Origin: Paenibacillus marchantiophytorum
Lineage (GTDB): Bacteria > Bacillota > Bacilli > Paenibacillales > NBRC-103111
Length of the DNA: 64,000 nt
Assembly (NCBI RefSeq): GCF_014640555.1
Contig: NZ_BMHE01000028.1
Span: forward strand, 29,505-93,504
Direction of reading: 5' to 3'
This document shows positions 46,529-55,444 of the stretch, piece by piece. A program made the translations under genes and the position numbers. The stretch's first letter is position 1. Each line of letters opens with the position of its first letter. Below the pieces are notes generated by a model. That model was not told where the DNA came from. It saw only the letters and a program-made list of their open reading frames with translations, and ran no database searches.

Positions 46529-48301
46529 ATGACCTTGCGAATGAAGGTGATTCTCGCGTTTGGCCTGATCACCATTCCGCTTGTCAGCTTTTTACTCTAC
46601 ACCAACTACTATTCTAGTCAGGTTGTAAGGGAGCAGGTGGAGAGTTACAATTCTGCCTTGCTGACCCTGTATGGGGATCAAATCGATCAGATGCTGGAAA
46701 CAAATAATAGCTATCTATACAAGCTGGCCAACCAGGAGCCTCGCATCCGTTCCCTGATGTACAATATAAATAAAGGGGACGAATATGTGCTGACCCGGGT
46801 TGCGGTTTCCGAAAAGCTGTATTCGGATTTCCCTTATAATAAAAATGTGTATTTGGATTTTGTTTACATTCCGCCCAATCAAGATTTGATTACGGCCCAG
46901 CCTACCCAGAGCTCGTATGAAGAATACGTAAGCATTCATGATTTCCTTCGAGGCTTGTTTAACGATGCAGCGAACCGTGAGAAGTTAATGGAATTCAAAT
47001 TCCTATGGACAAGCTGCCAAATCAAAGGCGAAAAATTTCTGCTAAGCATCGTAAGCACCGATACGAACACCTACGTCGGGGCTTTGATCAAGATCAATGA
47101 TTTAATGACGCCGCTCCAGTTGATTGCACGGGACCGCAAGATCAGCGCTTATTTCCTGAACACCCAAGGACAATGGCTTGCCCCAACGCTTCCGGATGCC
47201 GCAGATGAAGTGACGAAAGCGGTTCGGGAAGCGGGAAGCGTTAATCAAGGCGTACGAGGAAAAGATACCTATTTGCTTGTCCAACATCGGATGAGGCTCT
47301 CGGACCTGGTGCTTGCGGTGATGATTCCAGAGAAAGTAATGCTTCAGCAGGTCCCTCTGTTCCAGCGGATTACTTATGCGATTCCATTCGCTGCGGGAAT
47401 ATTGCTGCTTATCTTCCTAATGTACCTGCAGAAGCTAGTTATTAAGCCGATGCAGCGGTTGATCCAGGTTATGCGTCAAATCAGCAAAGGAAATCTGGAT
47501 ATTCGCCTCACCACCGATCATTCCTACGAGTTTAGCCTGATTGACGCTACGTTCAACAATATGGCATCTCAAATTCATGATTTGAAAATCCATGTCTATG
47601 AAGAAGAGATACGTTCACAGAAGGCCGAGTTGAAGCAACTACAGTTGCAGATGAATCCACACTTTCTTTTTAATTCCCTCAACATTATTTATAGCCTAGC
47701 GGAGACAGGCAAGGTTCAACTCATTCAGCAAATGACACGGCATATGGTCGGTTATCTTCGGTTTTTTGCCCGTTTGAAAGACCATCTGATTACAGTTGGA
47801 GAAGAGATGGAGAACATTGAGCACTACATGCAAATTCAGATGCTGCGTTTTCCGAAGCATTTAGACTACAAATGGACGATAGACGAGTCGATCGGTGAAG
47901 TCCTAATTCCTCCTCTTACTATTCAGCCGTTCGTCGAGAATGCTATAAAGCACGGTTTTAGGATGGGAAAAGATATCTTCCGTATTCGCGTTTCGGTAAG
48001 CTCCCAAACGAAGGACGAGAAAGGTTACTATGAAATCCGAATTGAAGACAACGGGAAGGGATTCCCAGCGGAATTAATTGAGAATTTGACCGAACGGATG
48101 GAGGATCGCTCGTTCACGGACGAGCACATCGGGATATGGAACGTGTTTCACCAATTAAAGATGCTTTACCATGGAGAAGCAGAGTTGAAAATTGCAAATT
48201 TGGAGCCGCACGGGGCTTGCGTGAGCATTCGGATTCCGCTCCGATTGATCGGACAGAAAGAGGGGGAAACTCGCCATGTTCAACCTATTGATCGTGGATG
48301 A
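46529..48301 (+). CDS. Sensor histidine kinase (YesM family)
   Basis: A membrane kinase of 590 residues with an N-terminal hydrophobic segment (about 5-25), an extracellular sensor (about 30-275), a second membrane segment (about 280-300), a HAMP domain, a His_kinase domain with LQMNPHFLFNSLNIIYSLAE and an ATPase domain (VENAIKHGF, DNGKGFP). ATG 46529 follows AAAGGAG at good spacing; a GTG within that motif is rejected. Its end overlaps the response regulator by 26 bases. It probably senses the transported sugar. Confidence 0.92.
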   Translation: MTLRMKVILAFGLITIPLVSFLLYTNYYSSQVVREQVESYNSALLTLYGDQIDQMLETNNSYLYKLANQEPRIRSLMYNINKGDEYVLTRVAVSEKLYSDFPYNKNVYLDFVYIPPNQDLITAQPTQSSYEEYVSIHDFLRGLFNDAANREKLMEFKFLWTSCQIKGEKFLLSIVSTDTNTYVGALIKINDLMTPLQLIARDRKISAYFLNTQGQWLAPTLPDAADEVTKAVREAGSVNQGVRGKDTYLLVQHRMRLSDLVLAVMIPEKVMLQQVPLFQRITYAIPFAAGILLLIFLMYLQKLVIKPMQRLIQVMRQISKGNLDIRLTTDHSYEFSLIDATFNNMASQIHDLKIHVYEEEIRSQKAELKQLQLQMNPHFLFNSLNIIYSLAETGKVQLIQQMTRHMVGYLRFFARLKDHLITVGEEMENIEHYMQIQMLRFPKHLDYKWTIDESIGEVLIPPLTIQPFVENAIKHGFRMGKDIFRIRVSVSSQTKDEKGYYEIRIEDNGKGFPAELIENLTERMEDRSFTDEHIGIWNVFHQLKMLYHGEAELKIANLEPHGACVSIRIPLRLIGQKEGETRHVQPIDRG

Positions 48302-49859
48302 CGAAATTTATGCCGTAGAAGCACTTAAATCGGGTGTTAAGTGGGCCTCCCTAGGTTTCTCGGGTATCTATGAAGCCTACAATATCCAGGATGCGCAGGA
48401 AATTCTCAAGATGACAACCATTGACTTAGTCATTTGTGATATCGAAATGCCAGGAGGAAACGGTTTTGAGTTGCTCGAATGGATTCGGCTCTATTATTTG
48501 GATATGGCGACGTTGTTCCTAACCTGCCATGCGGAATTTAAATACGCCCAGCGGGCCATCCAACTCGGCACCCATGATTATCTGCTCAAGCCCGTGGATT
48601 ATGCGGACTTGAAGGAGACGGTCCGGAGAATCGCCAAGTCGATGCAGGAGGAGCGGGAGTGGAAGGCGTCGCAAGGGATGGCGCAAGCGTTCTGGGAGAC
48701 GAAAAAACCAATGCTGGTCGAGCGGTTTTGGCAGGATGTGCTCAGCTCCCGAATTGCGACTTCCACGGAGCCGATGGCGAAAGCTTTGCAGGAGTTTGCG
48801 GTTCCGTTCAACCCCGAGCAGATGGAGGTTCTGCCGATCCTTATCAGTATTGAGGAATGGACGCAGGTTCTTACCGAACGGGATGAAGAGCTAATGGAGT
48901 ATGCGATGCGCAAAGTTGCCGAAGAGATTGTTCTCAAGGGGATGGCTGGTTGCACCATTCAGGAACGGAACGGTGCGAATGTCATTTTCCTGTATGTTGA
49001 CAAGATGGCGCGAATGGATATCAATGAGATCGTCCGTCGGTGTGAAGCCTTCATCCAGTACAGCATGCGGCACTTTTACTGCAAGGCTTCTTGTTATATT
49101 GGTGAACCGTCGCCTATCGAGCAGACGAAGCTGATCTGTGAAGCACTATTGAAAATAGAGTTTGACAACATTAAGAGATCTCAGACCGTCCATCTCTACA
49201 AGTCGATGAAGGAAGAACCAGCTCGCTTCCGAGCCTTCGATCTGTCCGAGTGGCCGTCCTTGATCGAACAAGGCGATGAGACAGAGTTGCATCAGCGAAT
49301 TTATCGGTTGTTTGCGGCCTTTAAGTTTGAAGGCGGCAATGCAGAGTCACTTCTGATCTACTATCACAGCATTTTGCAAACGATCTATTCCGTGCTGCAC
49401 AAACGGGGGAAATATGTACAGGAAGTATTCGCGGAGACGGAAGCACTCGAGATGGCATTAATCCCCAAGACGATCCGACAGATGGAAGAATGGGCCGTTC
49501 GGGTGACAGGGGTGGTCAGTCGTTATGTGAAGACGGATGAAGACTCCATCGTAAGAAAGGTGAAAGATTACATTCACGCGCATCTAGATGATCGCATCGA
49601 GCGTCCGGAGCTGGCGGAATTGGTGCACTTGAACCCGGCTTATTTGTCGAGACTTTTCAAGAAGGAGACGGGCGAGTCATTATCGGAATATATTCTGACC
49701 GAGAAGATGAAGCTGTCCCAGCAGCTTCTCCGCGGCAGCAGCAAGCCCATCAGCGAAATTGCGCAGGTGGCTGGATACAGTAACTTGTCCTACTTCTCAA
49801 AAGCTTTCAAAAAGATGTTCAACGTCAGCCCGCTAGCCTATCGCAAGGGAGAGCTTTAA
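48276..49859 (+). CDS. AraC-type response regulator (YesN family)
   Basis: A 527-residue regulator. The receiver domain (1-120) has Asp in LVICDIEMPG and Lys in LLKPVDY. A long middle region of unknown fold follows, then a C-terminal AraC DNA-binding domain (about 425-527) with ELVHLNPAYLSRLFKKETGE and ISEIAQVAGYSNLSYFSKAF. It is coupled to the kinase gene and likely activates the transporter operon. Confidence 0.92.
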   Translation: MFNLLIVDDEIYAVEALKSGVKWASLGFSGIYEAYNIQDAQEILKMTTIDLVICDIEMPGGNGFELLEWIRLYYLDMATLFLTCHAEFKYAQRAIQLGTHDYLLKPVDYADLKETVRRIAKSMQEEREWKASQGMAQAFWETKKPMLVERFWQDVLSSRIATSTEPMAKALQEFAVPFNPEQMEVLPILISIEEWTQVLTERDEELMEYAMRKVAEEIVLKGMAGCTIQERNGANVIFLYVDKMARMDINEIVRRCEAFIQYSMRHFYCKASCYIGEPSPIEQTKLICEALLKIEFDNIKRSQTVHLYKSMKEEPARFRAFDLSEWPSLIEQGDETELHQRIYRLFAAFKFEGGNAESLLIYYHSILQTIYSVLHKRGKYVQEVFAETEALEMALIPKTIRQMEEWAVRVTGVVSRYVKTDEDSIVRKVKDYIHAHLDDRIERPELAELVHLNPAYLSRLFKKETGESLSEYILTEKMKLSQQLLRGSSKPISEIAQVAGYSNLSYFSKAFKKMFNVSPLAYRKGEL

Positions 49860-49875
49860 ACCTGCTGGAAACTAC

Positions 49876-49905
49876 TAAAAAAGCATCCTAGCGGGTGCTT
49901 TTTTG
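49876..49905 (+). terminator. Terminator after the yesN-like gene
   Basis: AAAAAAGCATCC / GGGTGCTTTTTT. A nearly identical terminator occurs at 62635-62664. Confidence 0.88.
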
Positions 49906-49953
49906 CTTAGGTCTTTAAGCGTGGGCTGCAAATAGACGAGAATACAAAAAAAG

Positions 49954-49985
49954 TTGACATCGATAATGATATTCATTATCATTTA
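49954..49985 (+). promoter_or_regulatory. Iron-regulated promoter with Fur box
   Basis: TTGACA (49954-49959), a 17-base spacer and TATCAT form the promoter. The 19 bases at 49962-49980 (GATAATGATATTCATTATC) differ from the Fur consensus at one position and cover the spacer. A further GTCATTATCGTAATCATTA at about 50108-50126 may be a second, weaker site. Confidence 0.85.
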
Positions 49986-50152
49986 TAATTGATTAGAAGA
50001 TACTGGTATTTTGCTTTCTCGAATGTTCGCCGAGCAGTTTCACATTGTTTACGGGAAGAGGGGGAGCGTAGTTCGGCTAAAGGAAAGGAAATAAGGGTCG
50101 GATAACTGTCATTATCGTAATCATTACATCATTTATAAGGAGAATGTATTTC

Positions 50153-51157
50153 ATGAGTCAGAGATTAAAGCCTTTAGTTGTATTACTTGCCGTGCTGCTA
50201 CTTATAGCAGGCTGCGGAGCCAAATCGGTAACGAATAGCGGTGCTTCTCCATCGGCTAGCCCCGAGGCCGCAAGCGCTAATGCTGAGCGGGTCATCAAAC
50301 ATGTGAGGGGCGAGGCCAAAATCAAGGGAACACCAAAGCGCATTGTCGCCCTTGAATGGAAGTATGTGGAAGAACTTCTCGCGCTCGGCATTCAGCCGGT
50401 TGGCGTTGCGGATATTGCTGGTTACAAGAAGTGGATCAGCGCGAAGCCGGAGCTTGCTGCCAATGTTCAAGATGTAGGAACCCGTCAGGAGCCGAGTCTG
50501 GAGTTGATTACCTCGCTTAAGCCGGATCTGATTATTGCCGCTGGGAATCGCGTCAAAAATAACTATGAGCAGCTTAGCGCCATTGCACCAACGCTTGTGT
50601 TCGACCAGTATTTGGAGGATACCTCGAAAAATCAATACGCAGAGATGGAATCCCACTTCAAGGTTATCGCAGACATTGTCGGCAAAAAAACCGAGGCAGA
50701 TGTTGTGTTGGCCGACTTGAACAAGTCATATGAAGCTGCGAAGACGAAGCTTCAAGCGGCAGGCAAAGCGGGAACCGACTATGTGCTGGTGTCGGCTTCC
50801 TCGAACCAAAATGCGGTTTCGTTACGTCTGTTCCTGGATAACTCCGCGGCAATCGAAGTGCTCAACCGGATAGGGTTGAAAAACGCCTATAAATCCCAAA
50901 AATATGAAACAAACGGCTTCTCGACAGCTTCAGTAGAATCACTTCTACCGGTTCAGCAAGCCAACCTCCTCTACGTTGTTCAACCAGACGACAACGTATT
51001 TGCGAAACAATTGAAGGATAATGATGTGTGGAAAAGTCTTACGTTCGTGAAAGAAAGCCGTCTGTATCCGCTTGGCGGCGATATGTGGCTGTATGGCGGC
51101 CCTGGCTCCTTGAAGTTGCTTGTGGAAAAAACGGTTGAGCAGTTGACGAAAAAGTGA
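50153..51157 (+). CDS. Iron-siderophore-binding lipoprotein (FecB/FhuD-like)
   Basis: A membrane-anchored periplasmic-binding-type protein of 334 residues with a lipobox LIAGC near residue 20 and a helical backbone fold (PKRIVALEWKYVEELLALGI, SLELITSLKPDLIIAAGNR). ATAAGGAGA lies before ATG 50153; an in-frame ATG nine bases earlier is too close to it. A Fur-box promoter controls it. The stop overlaps the permease start. Confidence 0.9.
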   Translation: MSQRLKPLVVLLAVLLLIAGCGAKSVTNSGASPSASPEAASANAERVIKHVRGEAKIKGTPKRIVALEWKYVEELLALGIQPVGVADIAGYKKWISAKPELAANVQDVGTRQEPSLELITSLKPDLIIAAGNRVKNNYEQLSAIAPTLVFDQYLEDTSKNQYAEMESHFKVIADIVGKKTEADVVLADLNKSYEAAKTKLQAAGKAGTDYVLVSASSNQNAVSLRLFLDNSAAIEVLNRIGLKNAYKSQKYETNGFSTASVESLLPVQQANLLYVVQPDDNVFAKQLKDNDVWKSLTFVKESRLYPLGGDMWLYGGPGSLKLLVEKTVEQLTKK

Positions 51158-53223
51158 TGACGCAGCCGATCGAAATTGCATCAAAATCAATGGCGAGATC
51201 TACATGGAAGAAGATCGCGGTATTCGGGGGGGGCTTAGTAAGTCTCGCCCTTCTTTTTTTTATCAGTCTTACGCAAGGGGAGGCTGATATAACCGTTCAG
51301 GACGTGATCAAATCGCTTCTGTCTGCGGGGGATCAGCAGTCACATCATGTTGTACTGGGCATGCGGCTGTCTCGAGCGACGATGGGTGTATTGGCGGGAG
51401 CCGCTTTAGCCGTTGCAGGAGTGCTTCTCCAGACGGTGACTAAAAATCCATTAGCCTCTGCTGGGACATTCGGCATCAATGCTGGCGCTTATTTTGTGAT
51501 TGTTGCTGCAACTGTTTTTGTCCCATCCTTGGTTTTTTCCGTCCCGCTTTTGCTGGCGCTGATTGGTGGTCTTGGTGGCGCGATGATCGCCTATTTTCTG
51601 GCAGGAGGAAGAAAAGGCACGCCCGTTCGATTGGCGCTGGCAGGCATGATTGTGACAATGGCGCTGGCTTCATTCACGAGCGCTCTCCAGTTGTTATTCG
51701 AGAATGAAACCAACGGGCTCTTTATGTGGGGCTCCGGTTCGCTTGTTCAGAACGATTGGAAGGGCGTGCAGTTCTCATGGCCTTGGATTGTATTAGCATT
51801 GATGATTCTAATGTTTTTCGTACGGACGTTGGATCTGCTTGAACTTGATGAGGAAACAGCGCGATCCTTGGGACAAAGGGTCGGTGTTGTGAGGCTGTCT
51901 GCGCTGATTATTGCGATATTATTAGCCTCGGTCGCCGTAAGTGTAGTAGGGCCAATCGGCTTTGTAGGCTTGATTGCTCCACATCTCGTTCGGCTGATCG
52001 GATACCGCAGACATCTGGTGTTAATCCCCGCAGCGGCTCTTTGGGGGGCTTCGGTTGTGGTTGGAGCCGATGCAGTCGCTAAGTTGGTTCGCAGCACGAT
52101 TGGGGAGCTTCCTGTTGGTACGGTTACGGCTGTGCTTGGAGCGCCATGGCTTATCTGGCTTGCCGTCCGAAGCACGCGATCCCCAAAGTCGGGGGAAACA
52201 GGCTCCTCGATGAGCGTTGGAACGGCTCGTTTCAGATGGCATTATCCGGTTCTGATCGCAGGGGCGTTCGTGCTTCTAATTGCCTTGTTAGTGTTCGGCT
52301 TGACTCAAGGCAGCTTAAAAGTGCCTGTCGGTGAAGTGATGAAGGTATTGACCGGTACAGGACAAGAAATGTATCAGAATATCATTCTTAAGCTTCGGCT
52401 CCCTCGCATGCTCGTTGCAGTGCTGGCTGGTGCGGGACTAGCTATTTCTGGCGTCCTGCTTCAAGGGGCCGTCCGTAATCCGCTTGCCGATCCTTCTGTT
52501 ATCGGCGTAACTTCTGGCGCAGGTGTTGGTGCGTTGCTGCTGATTGTTGTATGGCCTGGTGCGGCTGGTTTCCTGCTTCCTGTTTTTGCATTAGTAGGGG
52601 CTGCACTTGCTGCAGCTGCCGTTTATATGCTTTCCTGGCGTAAAGGGTTGCATCCGACCGTGGTTACTCTTGTCGGTATCGCGATTACTGCGATGGGGTC
52701 GGCCATCATTCATTTTCTTGTTATTAAGTCCCAGATGCATGCTGCTTCTGCTCTTGCTTGGCTTGCAGGAAGCACATATGGTCGCGGTTGGGGCGAATTC
52801 CTATGGATGAGTGCCGGTTTAATCGTGCTTGGCCCTTATGCGTGGTATTTAGGTCGTCGCATTGACCTTTTGTCATTTAGTGATAATACCTCTCTCGGAT
52901 TAGGCTTGCGCCTAAGACAAACCAGGCTCATCGCAGCCATGGCCGGGGTTGGGCTAGCGGCGCTGGCTGTAACTAGTGTCGGCACTGTCGGGTTTATCGG
53001 TTTGCTAGCTCCGCACGCGGCCCGCATCATGGTTGGTCAGAATCATAAACGGTTGGTCGTACTGGCCGCGATGCTAGGCGCCATCCTAATGATAGCGGCA
53101 GATCTGGTCGGCAGGGTCATCATTGCCCCGAAAGAGATTCCTGCCGGCTTAGTCGTAGCGGTAATCGGCACGCCGTATCTGCTTTGGCTTATGGCAAGAA
53201 GCGCCAAAGCGAAGTCTTATTAA
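51154..53223 (+). CDS. Fused FecCD-type siderophore permease (FhuB-like)
   Basis: A 689-residue protein made of two FecCD permease domains (about 15-345 and 365-689), as in FhuB. Each domain repeats GxxLAVAGVLLQ...NPLA and VGFIGLxAPHxxR, and each has about ten hydrophobic segments. The start may be GTG 51154 or ATG 51157. No ATPase gene follows; the attachment scar begins 90 bases downstream. It would need an ATPase encoded elsewhere (FhuC/FecE type). Confidence 0.92.
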   Translation: MMTQPIEIASKSMARSTWKKIAVFGGGLVSLALLFFISLTQGEADITVQDVIKSLLSAGDQQSHHVVLGMRLSRATMGVLAGAALAVAGVLLQTVTKNPLASAGTFGINAGAYFVIVAATVFVPSLVFSVPLLLALIGGLGGAMIAYFLAGGRKGTPVRLALAGMIVTMALASFTSALQLLFENETNGLFMWGSGSLVQNDWKGVQFSWPWIVLALMILMFFVRTLDLLELDEETARSLGQRVGVVRLSALIIAILLASVAVSVVGPIGFVGLIAPHLVRLIGYRRHLVLIPAAALWGASVVVGADAVAKLVRSTIGELPVGTVTAVLGAPWLIWLAVRSTRSPKSGETGSSMSVGTARFRWHYPVLIAGAFVLLIALLVFGLTQGSLKVPVGEVMKVLTGTGQEMYQNIILKLRLPRMLVAVLAGAGLAISGVLLQGAVRNPLADPSVIGVTSGAGVGALLLIVVWPGAAGFLLPVFALVGAALAAAAVYMLSWRKGLHPTVVTLVGIAITAMGSAIIHFLVIKSQMHAASALAWLAGSTYGRGWGEFLWMSAGLIVLGPYAWYLGRRIDLLSFSDNTSLGLGLRLRQTRLIAAMAGVGLAALAVTSVGTVGFIGLLAPHAARIMVGQNHKRLVVLAAMLGAILMIAADLVGRVIIAPKEIPAGLVVAVIGTPYLLWLMARSAKAKSY

Positions 53224-53311
53224 TAAATCATGAAGCGTTTCTACAACAGTACATGACCTTGAGATGACAAAAGTGATTTCAAGGCGGCGAGTTGTGGGGT
53301 TGTCGAGCCAA

Positions 53312-53324
53312 GGCTCACCTCCAT
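53312..53324 (+). repeat. Attachment site copy 4
   Basis: GGCTCACCTCCAT with the left arm GGCGGCGAGTTGTGGGGTTG, related to copies 2 and 3. On the minus strand this reads GGEPWLDNPTTRR. To its right lies a hairpin AAATCCAC / GTGGATTT with T-rich tail (53330-53372). Confidence 0.72.
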
Positions 53325-53329
53325 AAGGC

Positions 53330-53372
53330 AAATCCACCACCGTTGCGGTTGTGGATTTTGCTTTCTTTGAGG
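53330..53372 (+). terminator. Hairpin right of attachment copy 4
   Basis: AAATCCAC / GTGGATTT with a tail TTGCTTTCTTT. If copy 4 is the far end of the array, this could be the original ssrA terminator displaced by the insertions (inference). Confidence 0.5.
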
Positions 53373-53487
53373 AGAGGAAGTGAATGCGTAATGACGTTAC
53401 TTTCAGACAGGTAACTCGACGAAAAACCCTTATGTCCAGGCTATGCAGCCACATTTTCATCTTGTGGCTTCTAATGGACTTTATTAT

Positions 53488-53670
53488 TCACCGGATCGGA
53501 CAACTAGTCGGCTCTTCCAGACCCGCCAACATGCGTAGAATCGTCGTTTTGCCGCCGCCACTGGGCCCCAGGAAGCCGATCAATTGGCCTTGCTGCACGC
53601 TAAACGACACATCGTCGGCAGCCTGAAAGCCACCGAATTGTTTAGAAAGCTGTCTAACCTCGATCTGCAT
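53488..53670 (-). pseudogene. cysA: Sulfate ABC transporter ATPase CysA, truncated
   Basis: Only the first 60 codons remain: MQIEVRQLSKQFGGFQAADD to LRMLAGLEEPTSCPIR, then stop. The Walker A GPSGGGKTT is present, but the Q-loop, signature and Walker B are gone; normal CysA is about 350 residues. GGGGGAAGGAAC precedes the ATG, so it was the third transport gene of the cysT-cysW-cysA order. The break lies about 160 bases from attachment copy 4. Confidence 0.88.
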
Positions 53671-53683
53671 GTTCCTTCCCCCG

Positions 53684-54556
53684 TTATGTTTCCGATTGTT
53701 CCTGTTTCCACTCAAGGAACCGTTTGACCAGCAGTGTAACCAATGCAAGTCCGACCAATAAGGTTGAAAAAGCGAATGACGCCGCATATTTGTATTCCTG
53801 ATACAAAATCTGAATGTGCAGCGGAATCGTGTTCGTTTCCCCGCGGATGTGCCCGGATACGACGGACACCGCACCGAATTCACCCATTGCCCGCGCGTTG
53901 CACAGGATAATGCCGTACAGTAATCCCCATTTGATGCCCGGCAGCGTAACTTTCCAGAAAATGTACCAGCCCTTAGCACCCAGCGTTGCCGCAGCTTCCT
54001 CCTCCTGCACCCCCTGTGTCTGCATGACGGGAATTAATTCCCTCGCAACGAACGGGAAGGTGACAAAGGCAGTTGCCAGTACGATGCCCGGCAGTGCAAA
54101 AATAATCTGGATATCATGGGCATTCAACCATGGCCCAAACCAGCCTTTGGCTCCGAATAGGAGCACAAAAACGAGGCCCGCAATAACGGGTGAAATCGCG
54201 AAAGGCAGATCGATCAGCGTGATCAACACGTTCTTGCCCTTGAATTTGAACTTAGTGATAGCCCATGCGGCGCACACGCCGAAAATAATATTCATCGGCA
54301 CGGCGATCGCCGCCGTCTTGAGCGTTAAGATAATGGCGTGCCTCGCTGCTTCATCCTCGAAGGCAGAGAGGTAGACTTCGAGGCCTTTTTTAAATGCCTG
54401 CACAAAAACAGTAATTAACGGAAGTACCAGCAGAAGAGCCATGTATACAAGCGCTATGCCAATTAGCGTCCACTTCACCCAAGGGGCTTCGGTCACATGC
54501 TTCGGCCGTTCGGCCTTACGACTGTTTGCTTTAATATTCGTCACAACTCCCGCCAT
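53684..54556 (-). CDS. cysW: Sulfate ABC transporter permease CysW
   Basis: A 290-residue inner-membrane permease with six hydrophobic segments. The ATPase-contact loop is EEAAATLGAKGWYIFWKVTL, and ARAMGEFGAVSVVSGHIRGE is typical of CysW. GAAGGAGAGG precedes the start. It lies between cysT and the cysA fragment. Confidence 0.93.
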   Translation of the reverse strand: MAGVVTNIKANSRKAERPKHVTEAPWVKWTLIGIALVYMALLLVLPLITVFVQAFKKGLEVYLSAFEDEAARHAIILTLKTAAIAVPMNIIFGVCAAWAITKFKFKGKNVLITLIDLPFAISPVIAGLVFVLLFGAKGWFGPWLNAHDIQIIFALPGIVLATAFVTFPFVARELIPVMQTQGVQEEEAAATLGAKGWYIFWKVTLPGIKWGLLYGIILCNARAMGEFGAVSVVSGHIRGETNTIPLHIQILYQEYKYAASFAFSTLLVGLALVTLLVKRFLEWKQEQSET

Positions 54557-54590
54557 GTTGCGGCTCCTCTCCTTCTATTTAAGATCCCGA

Positions 54591-55427
54591 TCAGCTCGAG
54601 AGTACTTTGCGGTTTGCGTACCACTGCACGAAGTTAATGAGCAGCAGCAGCAGGAACGAAACGACCAGCATAACGACGGCAATAGCCGTAGCGCCAGTGT
54701 AATCGTATTGTTCGAGCTTAGTCATGATGAGCAGCGGCGTAATCTCCGTGACCATCGGGATGTTGCCAGCGATGAATACGACTGAGCCGTATTCGCCGAT
54801 TGCCCGGGCAAACGCCAGAGCGAACCCAGTCAAGAGGGCCGGCAGCAGCTCCGGCCAGATCACCTTCCGGAACGTACGCAATCGTCCGGCTCCGAGAGTC
54901 GCTGCGGCCTCCTCCGTATCAGCCCCGAGTTCTTCAATGACAGGCTGCAACGTCCGCACGACGAAAGGCAGCCCGATAAATGTTAGTGCGATGATGATAC
55001 CTAGCGGTGTGAACGCAATTTTGATACCATACGGCTCCAGAAAGGAGCCAATCCAGCCCTTGGTTGAGTACAGACTGGTTAAAGCGATGCCAGCAACGGC
55101 TGTCGGAAGTGCGAAGGGCATATCGACCAGCGCGTCCAGAATTCTTTTGCCCGGAAAACGGTATCGCACTAGCACCCAGGCTACGATGAAGCCGAAGACG
55201 GCGTTGATCAAAGCCCCGATGAGCGAGGCGCTGAACGTGAGCTTATACGAAGCGACCACCTGCGGGTCGGTGATGATTTCCCAGAAACGGTCCCACGGCA
55301 TCGTCGCCGTCTTCAAAATGAGCGCAGATAGCGGGATTAGCACGATGAGGCTCAAGTACAGCAGGGTAAAGCCCATGGTGACACCGAATCCGGGGAGTAT
55401 GCTTTTATCTTTCCAACCTGTTCGCAT
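54591..55427 (-). CDS. cysT: Sulfate ABC transporter permease CysT
   Basis: A 278-residue permease partner of CysW, with six hydrophobic segments, EEAAATLGAGRLRTFRKVIW as the contact loop and ARAIGEYGSVVFIAGNIP near the end. It lies 17 bases after the binding-protein gene. Confidence 0.93.
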   Translation of the reverse strand: MRTGWKDKSILPGFGVTMGFTLLYLSLIVLIPLSALILKTATMPWDRFWEIITDPQVVASYKLTFSASLIGALINAVFGFIVAWVLVRYRFPGKRILDALVDMPFALPTAVAGIALTSLYSTKGWIGSFLEPYGIKIAFTPLGIIIALTFIGLPFVVRTLQPVIEELGADTEEAAATLGAGRLRTFRKVIWPELLPALLTGFALAFARAIGEYGSVVFIAGNIPMVTEITPLLIMTKLEQYDYTGATAIAVVMLVVSFLLLLLINFVQWYANRKVLSS

Positions 55428-55444
55428 AATGAGGTAAGCCCCTT

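Larger units (their letters stand above)
33053..53324. mobile_element. Region between attachment copies 3 and 4
   Basis: A 20-kb stretch between two recombinase-type scars. It includes a recombinase scrap near 42.7 kb and a decayed SLH piece at 35 kb, but also genes that look like ordinary chromosome (cold shock, desaturase system, transporters). It may be several insertions or a rearranged block rather than one element. Confidence 0.3.

Noticed and set aside
53149..53460. 103-codon minus-strand frame across attachment copy 4
   Set aside because: No start signal. Its middle part resembles the recombinase tail, which is better explained as a scar than as a gene.
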